Positions 56,385-64,000 of a stretch of 64,000 nucleotides of DNA are shown one piece after another. The notes beneath the pieces were generated by a model. It was given only the letters and a program-made list of their open reading frames with translations, did not search any database and was not told the origin of the DNA. This stretch comes from Aquanectria penicillioides. Lineage: Eukaryota > Ascomycota > Sordariomycetes > Hypocreales > Nectriaceae. The translations under genes were made by a program, and so were the position numbers. The DNA lies in assembly GCA_003415625.1 (NCBI GenBank), contig PYIU01000003.1, forward strand, positions 1,860,001-1,924,000, read 5' to 3'. The number at the start of each line of letters is the position of its first letter. The stretch's first letter is position 1.

Positions 56385-58104
56385 AAAGAGAAAGAGTGGG
56401 AGAGAGAGGGAGGGTGGGTGTGTGTGTGATGAAGAGAGGCGGAGAAGAGACAGACGCCAAGATGTGTAGATGAAGGGCGAGATGGGAGACTGGTGTTGGA
56501 TCTGGCTGGTTTGGAAAGATGAGGTGGTTATGGTGCAGAGAGGGGTGGACGGGGGCGGAAAACACAGATAATTAATTGATGATGGATGATGTATTGCCGG
56601 CTGAGCCCAACACAGAAAAGGCCAACGGGCGACGAGCGGGTTTTGAAGATATGATCAGAATGCCAATGCCGATGTGGGTAAGATGATGAAACCCGACGGG
56701 AAGGAGAGCATAGCTTATAGGGCGCGGGGGAAGTCTCGATTTCTAAGGGCAATGGGGGACAGGGTTTTGGGTTGGGGCTGAACGGGATGGACGGATGGAT
56801 GGGCTCTTCGGTGTGAGAGTGTGTGTATGTGTGTGGGTGAGGAAGCTATGGATGGCATGAGGGAAGGCAGACGTGTTCTCAAGGCTGTGCTGTGCTGTCT
56901 GTAGGTTGGTACTGGTGCTCGCTATGTGCGCTGCCTTTCATCCCGCAGACTACGGCAGGGCACGGCAGAAGCACCCACCTCCATTGGATCAGCGCATGCA
57001 ATCAAAGCAAAAGGCCTCAGCCCTGCAAAAAACCGCCCCCAGTACAGCCTCCTGTTTCGTCCGTCACAGTGTCTGAGAAGCGTTGGAGCAGTGAGCCGAG
57101 GGTGGCATTGGCAGTGGCATTTGGGGCGGTGGCTCGGCGCTGGCCACCCCTATTGTCTGCCTCGACCAATCCGGTCTGTGGGGGAACGGCACGCCTCAGT
57201 TGAGCCTGGTTGTCATCCTGCAGATAGAGTGCATTGGCTAACAAGGAGGGACGTCGAGATACAGGGGTGCGCCCTCCCGAGTACCTAGGCATATTGGATG
57301 GTTGACCTATAGGTCTGCATAAGGTCTACATAGCACAACAGGTGCGTGATAATATCCACGGCGTTGGTTGCGGATAGCTCAAGACAAATCAACCATCGCA
57401 TCTCTCTTTAGCCCGGCTTGAAACGGCCAAAAATAGCAAAGGCCGTGTGTTTCTAGCTAGCGACCCGTAGCCAATCCCATGAAACTTGCCTACCCAGTCC
57501 CCAAGCCAAGCCAAGCCCAGGTGAGCCCAAGTGCCACAACGATAGAATCGGGTGTTAGTGGCATTGCTGGCTCGTCAATGTCAATTCTTCTGCTCATCCT
57601 CCTCCTTCTTCCTTTCACCTTCATCAGCTACCTGTCTGTCTGTCCAAAGAGGCTGCTGGCTGTGTTGGCTTCAAGTCACTCACCGGGAGGGAGGCTGTGT
57701 GCCATGGCGGTCCATGGGATGGCGTTACTCTGCTTGGGCTTATGCAGCCCACCCGGCAAACCTGCATCGTACCCGCCTCGACTTAGCGACTCAGCGGGTC
57801 CAGCAACTGAGCAACAAGACATGCACACGCAACTAAACTGCATCAGGAAATCGAACCACACCACACCAGTGCCCCACTTTCGCTCGCTAGGTACCCAGCG
57901 CAACTCTTGACATCTTTACATCTACGGATGTACTCGACTCGACATCTACAATCTCCCAAATATTGGTCAGAGGTTGAGGATTAGGGGTTTGGTTACGTCT
58001 TCGGGTTGAGTATATGATTGGCCTTGTAGTATAGTTTTGATGTAAAAAGGGGCTTACTTTTCCTTGCGCGTTTTATTGCTCCCAACAATCCAAATCAATA
58101 ACCA

Positions 58105-58132
58105 CCCCCCCCCCCCCCCCAAAAAAAAAAAA
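58105..58132. repeat. C16-A12 homopolymer junction
   Basis: Sixteen C then twelve A; further A-rich sequence follows to about 58166. Confidence 0.8.
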
Positions 58133-58440
58133 GAAAAAAATCTTTTGCTAATAAAAAAAAAAAAAATCCAACTGGTGACATTCGCGGAATCCTATTTGAT
58201 TTGATTGAATGAGGTGTGCTGGTTGGTTTGAGTTGATTCGAGTTGGTCGATATAATCTAGATTGCCGGAGGCATGACCTCGACCTCAACACCACGGCGGG
58301 TTGCGTACAAAAATGCTTTGGGGACCAAAGAACGGTTCTGGCTCCTAGACAAAAGACAAGGGAGACATGACTACTTGCAGTAAGTCCATATTGTGACGCT
58401 TGTTGCCCTTATCTATGTCCATTTTCTCTCTAGGTTTTGT

Positions 58441-59602
58441 TCACCATGACAATCCACTCCATTCACCTAGAGTCTCACCGAACCAGAACAACATCATTGA
58501 TACGGCCACAGCCTCCGCCCCGACCGCCGCTCGGTGAACCCCTCCGCTATCTTTGTAGCCATCTGTTTCAAGTCCAGTCCTATTAAACTCGCCACCGGTG
58601 TTTGCATCTGCGGCCATGATTTCTGAAATCTCACACGCTGCTTCTCCGGTTTTGCCGGTTCGACACTGGCCTGCCGACGTCGCTCGCTGATGTTCGTCTG
58701 ACGAGTTGAAGTATGCCTTCACATAGCTTACTTCCAATAGGGTGTCCTTGGATGGAGGACCGCCCGACCACTGGGGGTTCCCGTTGCTCCAGTGCTGGAG
58801 GATCAAACGGCCTCCAACTGAAGGCATCCCACCACCTTCCATGATGGCCAGTTTCTTGCCATCCGCGTAGAAAACCACCTTCTGAGGTGCATAATCGAAT
58901 CGGTACTCATGGAAGTCCAACGTTGGGTCAAAGGACAAGTTGATCCGTTGAAAGGTTCTGGTCCTCCTTGCGTCATATCCTGCTTCACTGGATTCCTTGG
59001 ATTGAACAACAAGATTGACCGGGTAAATACCCTCTACCGGATTGAATTCTCTCGAGAGAAACTCGACGTCAATTTCTTGAGTGTCATTGAAGTACTGTAT
59101 CGAACCAAGGGTGTCAGCATCGGCCACGCCCCCAACCCCCACGTTTGAACGAGAACAATAATACCCAGAAAAAGGCAGCGCATGTGCCATGAGTCTCGGG
59201 CAGCTTCATTCCGGCTCTGTATGATCCCCAGTGGAGGTCTACCCTCGCTGTATCAATCTCTGCCGACGATACTGCATCCTTCTCGACGAGACTTCTCACA
59301 CGGAGTCCTATGCGAGTACGGTGGTTGGGATCGGCTTTGTTGTCTGTTGGCAAGACAATGATGTTGCTGGGCATGAATGACTTGCCGTATGCTCCGCGCC
59401 CATCCTCGGAAGATACATCGAACTGTTGCCCGACCCATTCGGTATTCTGTGAGAAGTTTGTAGGCTGAGAAAAGTCGGTCTCTAATAAATCCATGAAGAC
59501 CATCATCTCGCCACTAACAACATCTTGAATAGCGTATCCACAATCGCACCGAGCCAGAACATGCCGGACTCCGAGAATCAGAAGGAACAAGACCGGGTTC
59601 AT
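58441..59602 (-). CDS. Secreted glycoside hydrolase family 16 protein
   Basis: GH16 enzymes hydrolyse or transglycosylate beta-1,3(4)-glucans in walls. Exon 1 59602-59165 and exon 2 59094-58441 (70-nt intron with GCTGAC branch site) give 363 aa. Signal peptide MNPVLFLLILGVRHVLA. The fold starts DFSQPTNFSQNTEWVGQQ. The splice joins HGTCAAFFW to YFNDTQEIDVEFLS, producing the catalytic ExDxE signature (EIDVE), nucleophile and acid/base glutamates included. Later beta strands are HEYRFDYAPQKVVFYADGK and LILQHWSNGNPQWSGGPP. The end (AVGAEAVAVSMMLFWFGETL) is weakly hydrophobic and could act as a GPI signal. The nearest group is the fungal GH16 class related to concanavalin-like glucanases; substrate uncertain. 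The neighbouring regulators are not obviously related. Confidence 0.88.
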
Positions 59603-60960
59603 GTTGGACAAGGAACTGAAGTCAAACCTAGACAAAATCCAATAGCGAAGTGAGAGTGACGAAACACAGAACAGAGGCCCTACAATTAGCCCGGTAGTAG
59701 CTGACGGTCACATACCACGAGACAGAGGGCCAGTCAGGTTGTTTTGCAAGAGCCAAGACTACGACTGCCCTGCCATGTTTATCAACCAGAGGTAATAGTG
59801 ATATCCATAGCAAGTGGAAAGGCGGAGGGAGGGTATACCCAAACGTAACATGGAAGGAGAGGGCGAGTCTTCATTCCAGTGGATAGATAAATGCTTAGGC
59901 ACTTAGGCACTTAGGCACTTGCTGATGTTATTGCTGTCTTCACAGGATTGTGACAACTCTTTCGCTAACTGCAGGGTTACGCCTCATTCTGCCACTTGCA
60001 CACTTCTCAGGGCTTTGCGGTTTTCGAAGTTCGTGAAACCATGTTCAGCACAACTTGTCCATTAGACAAGGCCATTGACGAAAGCAGTGGTTGGCAGGCA
60101 AGTGATTATTCAAGCAAACACTAATCATCTATACACGAGCGAACGGACCAGCCTCCTCTCGACGGCTCATAGTGCCAGGGCGGCTGGTCCTTAGGGCTTT
60201 CAGCCATATCCAGTGCATTCCGCTTCCGTAATACATGGCCACAAACGAGCAATCTGTATATCGAACAAGGTATCTGAGAGCAAAAGAAGAGACCAAATCC
60301 TGGTAAAATAGGGAAAAGAAAAGATTGCGGAGCAAAGGAGAGAAAATCGAGAGCCATCCAAAGAGCAACCCGATGAGAAAAGACTGCAAGTATTAAAAAC
60401 AAGTAGGTGCCGTAGCATATTCAACAGAGAAAGCAGAAGGAAACACCATCATGGACCAGCCAATCATCCTGCCAATTGCAGTCATTAGCCTGCGCTGTCT
60501 TCGCGCAAAAGATCCGATTCCCTCTGCCCGGGGCGCAAGCCCATGCGAAAACCCCGTATACCTTTCCCTGCCCCTCCGATTAATGCCGGTGACCCCAGAG
60601 ACCATGCGAAGCAAAACAAAACAAGCACAAGGGGCATGTGGTGCCCATCACAAAACCAAATGAAACCGAGACTGAACTGTAGACAGCACGACAGCCCGCC
60701 CTGCCTCGGGCATCGCGAAGGAAATGGTGACATGAGAGAAAACCCAAGGAAACATGACTAGGAGAAATGAGATGAGTCCAACTCCCTCCCTAAGAAGCCT
60801 TTTCGCGCCAGAACCAAGTCGAATAACAAGAGGAAAAAAAACCATCAAGCAGAGAGGTATATGCTTAGGAGATGAAGAGAGAACAAAGAAAAAGGAAAAG
60901 AGGCCAGCCCATCTTCGGGGCATACAAAGGAAATGTCATTTCAATCATCGCCGATTAGTT
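59603..60960. other. Intergenic, tandem genes (- strand)
   Basis: It holds the GH16 promoter and the C2H2 factor 3' UTR. An 8-bp tandem repeat is at 59894-59920. No gene recognised. Confidence 0.5.
59894..59920. repeat. CTTAGGCA tandem repeat, 3.4 copies
   Basis: Perfect 8-bp unit repeated head to tail, about 290 bp upstream of the GH16 start codon. Confidence 0.8.
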
Positions 60961-63552
60961 TTAGTACACGCTATCCTCGTCTGCCCCCTGCGAGGTCATT
61001 GAGGGGGTCGAGACGTTTGAGGAAGCTTCAGGATCATCAACATAGCCGACGAGAGCCTGAGAATGAAGCTTGAAAGCCTCGCCCATGAGTCGTGTGATTC
61101 TGTCGCACCTATTAGCATCTGATCTGGTACGCAAAGAATAATAGTGAGCTGCGTGATTGGAACTTACCCCCAAACTACGACCTCATCAAGCATTGAGCCC
61201 CAAAGCCGGGCAACAACAGAGCTCAATTGTGACATGTAGTTCTCGTCGAGGTCCTTTACAAACAGCTGGCGAACCTTGTTGTACATAGCCAGCTCCTCCT
61301 GGGTCGCAGGCTCTTCATCGTGTTCCAGACGATACAGCCACAGCGATAGGATGATCATCAGATCCATCCCACAGAGAGGATGCTCCACACTCCAGTTGGT
61401 CGGCGATGTGCGGGCAACCCAACGAATGCCCTGTAGAACAGCCGTCTCGATACAGCTGTAGCATTCCTCGATAACCTTAATCATCTCACTCGAGCGCTTT
61501 ACGCGATCCCGAGCATTCGACATAGCCGCAGCAACCTCGTAGGGATCATGATACCGCATGGCCTCCTGTACCGCCTTCAGATCAACCTCAAGGCGAGCAC
61601 GGGCATTTCGGTACATGGCTTTGGCGTTGAAGAGAAGTGGGTGTCCTTTGTGGGGGGCACTGAGTGGAACGGCAACAGATTCTGGCTCACAGAGCTCGAG
61701 AGATTTCTCCCACGTCTCCAGTGCGAGTCGAAGCTTGTACTCGGTAACGACGTCCTGTAGAGCCTCGGGACTACGCTTGTGATACCAAACCTCAAGGGAG
61801 AGGGCGTTAATCATAACACGAGCCGCGAAAGCGCTATAGCGGAGAGTCTCGCCCTGGAAAAGATTGTCGTGGGCCTCCATAAAAGTCACAACGGCAGAGG
61901 TTCTGAGGTGCTCCTGCCATGTTGCCTCGTCGGATACTGGAAGGTTCCACAGTGCCTCAGTAGAAGGCAGCTGGAGATCTTCAAACTCATTGAAGCTGAT
62001 AGCAGGGGTGTGGTTATAGGTCAATGTTAGCAGGCCAAAGAAGATATAAACGGCATAATAAGTGCGTCGACAGCCCTCATCCTCGACCCACTCAGATCGA
62101 GTCGGCTTAGCTACGCCACGCGCCTCTTGGCGAAGCTTGAGCTCATACCGGTTTCCGGCGACCATGTTGGCAAGAAGACTCTTAATCGAACATGCCCACT
62201 CGAGGCCTTTGGGGTCACCGCTCCAGCTGGCAAAAACCATGTTGAGAAGGGAGCTCTGCATGGTCCAGAGAGGACATTTGCGGGAACTGAAGTTCTCCTT
62301 GTTTTGCAAGAACTGGTTGACGAGGACTTTGGAGCCAATATGAAGCATATAGGCCTGGTCCTGATCAAAGGCATAGAGTGCGCCAATGCTCAGGACTGCC
62401 AACAGAAGAGGCGGCGACACTTTAGTTGGGTTGAACGACGCCGGGTGCAAGAAGGGCAGGTGATGATGGAACAGACCGAAATAAGTTGAAAGATATCGGT
62501 TCAATGAGCCCAGCCCTGGGAGGCGGAAACCTTCAGGAATAGCGTGCTCACTGTCATTGCTACGAATATGGTCCAAGATAGCGTTGCGTTCATCATCACC
62601 CGCGACCTGAGGGGCTTTGAAACCGGCTTGCGCCGAGTCAGCGGTCCAGGGACTAGGGGGTATGGTGGATCCCGCGGCAGAGTTCGGCAATGAGTTGATC
62701 ATTGACTGCAGGGCAGGCACAAGGCCGTTGCAGTTCTGGCCGCCAATAGGAGGAAGTTGGTTCGACTGGGGCTGCAAGGTACTTCCACTGGCAAAGGACG
62801 GTTGAGACTCGAATGATCCTGAGGCGCTTGATGTGATGGAGTGCGCCTTGGGCTCGGTCACAGCCTGTGACATGAAACCCTCCCACTGGACTTGTGGTAG
62901 GGCGATGGCACCGGATGGATACGTGACGGTGGATTCCATCATAGAGGAGCTGTGAGGAGAATAAGCCATTGAGGGGCTGTCCTCATAGGAGCTCTCTTCT
63001 CCACGCATAGCAGCCGTAGCCTTGTGGTGAAGGTCTGCCACGAGCATAGCAGCAGCCTCGACATCAAAGATTCCGTCGCCGCTAGCTTCCATTTGCTCCA
63101 AAGTCGAAGTATCGATGGCGATGGTAGACTTGGCAGGGCCGTTAACGGCACGGGTCTTGGGACCGGCCCGGCGTTTACCATCGCTATGGAGGGGAATGCC
63201 GCCGTCCTTGGCGTGGACGGTTCGGTCATGTCTGAGGAGAAGGTCGCGACGGACAAATGTACTTCTGCACTTCATGCATTTAAAAGGGCGTTCCTTGGTG
63301 TCTGCAAGACGGTTAGCTGATGCGGGAGTAAAGGGAGGGGTTGTGGGGTGATGATCGGGTTGGCGGGTGGTGGTGGGAGAGGGGTGGGTGGCACGTACGT
63401 GATCGTTCGTGTCGGCTCCGGTGTTCACTCCTGCTAAAGGCCCGGTTGCAAAACTGGCACTTGTATTTGCGCTCGGGTGCCAGTGAGGCCTTTCGCGAGG
63501 ACGATGTCGAGGCCGCGGGGGGCGGGAGGACTGCAACGCTTGCGCCAGGCAT
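60961..63552 (-). CDS. C2H2 zinc-finger transcription factor with fungal-specific TF domain
   Basis: Exons 63552-63399, 63301-61168, 61108-60961 total 2436 nt (811 aa, frame intact). Two N-terminal C2H2 fingers: YKCQFCNRAFSRSEHRSRHE, joined across the first intron by the linker RSHTKERPFKC to FKCMKCRSTFVRRDLLLRHD. The pair plus linker resembles yeast Adr1/Klf1-type factors. A Ser/Pro/Gln-rich segment follows. From about residue 370 is the fungal TF domain (PF04082-like): LGSLNRYLSTYFGLFHHHLP with PFLHPASFNP, then LLLAVLSIGALYAF and CRRTYYAVYIFFGLLTLTYN. The end is acidic (TSQGADEDSVY). Targets are unknown; carbon-source or development genes are plausible from the family only. The gene begins 448 bp from the right edge of the window. 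Confidence 0.9.
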
Positions 63553-64000
63553 CTTGGTGGCCGGGTCGCGTTTCCGTGTGCGGCGGCGGAAGGGCGACAA
63601 AGGGCGACAACAAGGTGGTGCTGGGGAAACGGGCAATTAGGCTGGGCCGACAACACGATGGTTGAATATCGTGGGGCTCGTAGGGTCTTGCTGTCTTTCT
63701 CTCGCTCTCGCTCTCGACTCCTAGCTCCTCGCTCGCGCGCGCTCCCGTGGGGTTTAAAGGGTGTCTGCGGTGGACTCGATCGTGGTTATGGTCATTGGAG
63801 ATGTTTGTATTCTGGTCATGGAAAGCTGGCTGAAAGGGTTGTGATGGGGACAGAGGCTCTGGAAGGCCTCGGCGACACAGTGCACCTGGCGGGCGAAGGG
63901 GCGATTGGGTTAGTGGTGAGGGGGTGGTGGGATGGTCGCGAGAAGTTGGTAGATGATGGAAGTGGGCGGGAGGGAGGGAATAAAAGCGAGGAGAAGGCGT
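63553..64000. other. Leader/promoter of C2H2 factor
   Basis: Upstream region rich in CT and GA stretches (for example TCTCGCTCTCGCTCTCG near 63695-63716). The window ends before any further gene. Confidence 0.5.

Larger units (their letters stand above)
56145..58440. other. 2.3 kb gene-free region
   Basis: This contains the promoter of the Zn2Cys6 gene and the 3' UTR of the GH16 gene. A 23-T run at 56334-56356 is followed by nine GGA units, and a 16-C/12-A tract lies at 58105-58132. No convincing gene is present. Confidence 0.5.

Noticed and set aside
56280..56570. Frames with poly-Phe/poly-Gly or Pro-rich runs
   Set aside because: Produced by the T23-(GGA)9 repeat, not by a gene.

Overview
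This is a stretch of nuclear DNA from a filamentous ascomycete fungus, most likely a Sordariomycete of Hypocreales type. The evidence is short introns (about 50-150 nt) with GT..AG ends and CTAAC/CTGAC branch sites, monocistronic genes separated by long leaders and trailers, and fungal families such as Zn(II)2Cys6 factors, Yak1, Ptm1, fungal GH16 and Srp21. The order-level placement is inferred from the feel of the proteins. I see no transposon, tRNA, rRNA, CRISPR array or biosynthetic cluster.

Layout. 0-11 kb: 3' end of an RRM/RGG protein (+), the DYRK kinase Yak1 (-), a 4.2 kb gene-free stretch, then the three-RRM protein Pub1 (-). 13-24 kb: a Med2-like transcription factor/co-activator (+), a tandem-PH protein (-), an APH-fold kinase (+) and the tRNA thiolation protein Ncs2/Ctu2 (+). 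24-40 kb: oxaloacetate carrier Oac1 (-), Swd2 (+), Srp21/SRP9 (+), ribonucleotide reductase small subunit (-), a DUF4112 protein (-), the decapping enzyme Dcp2 (+) and a two-RRM protein (-). 43-64 kb: a secreted Thr/Gly-rich membrane-anchored protein (+), a CDK10/11-type kinase (-), the complex I assembly methyltransferase NDUFAF7 (+), the seven-TM protein Ptm1 (-), the U-box cyclophilin Cyp8 (+), a Zn2Cys6 regulator (-), a GH16 enzyme (-) and a C2H2 regulator with a fungal TF domain (-).

Function. These are mostly conserved housekeeping genes. RNA metabolism is over-represented (Pub1, Dcp2, two further RRM proteins, Swd2, Srp21, Ncs2, Cyp8), but they are scattered on both strands and I read this as chance rather than a cluster. 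I did not find a convincing new biological system.

The strongest unexpected signal is about sequence integrity. Nine genes between 4 and 40 kb carry about 23 apparent single-base indels (about 20 losses, 3 gains, nearly all in runs of 2-6 identical bases). For each gene, the spliced CDS length becomes a multiple of three exactly when the indels I identified by reading are accounted for. The genes I checked from 40 to 64 kb need none. Residual consensus error is the simplest reading; the tandem-PH gene, with nine, is the one place where true decay deserves a check. A second recurring signal is a family of short palindromic (TACC/GGTA)n arrays confined to intergenic DNA.
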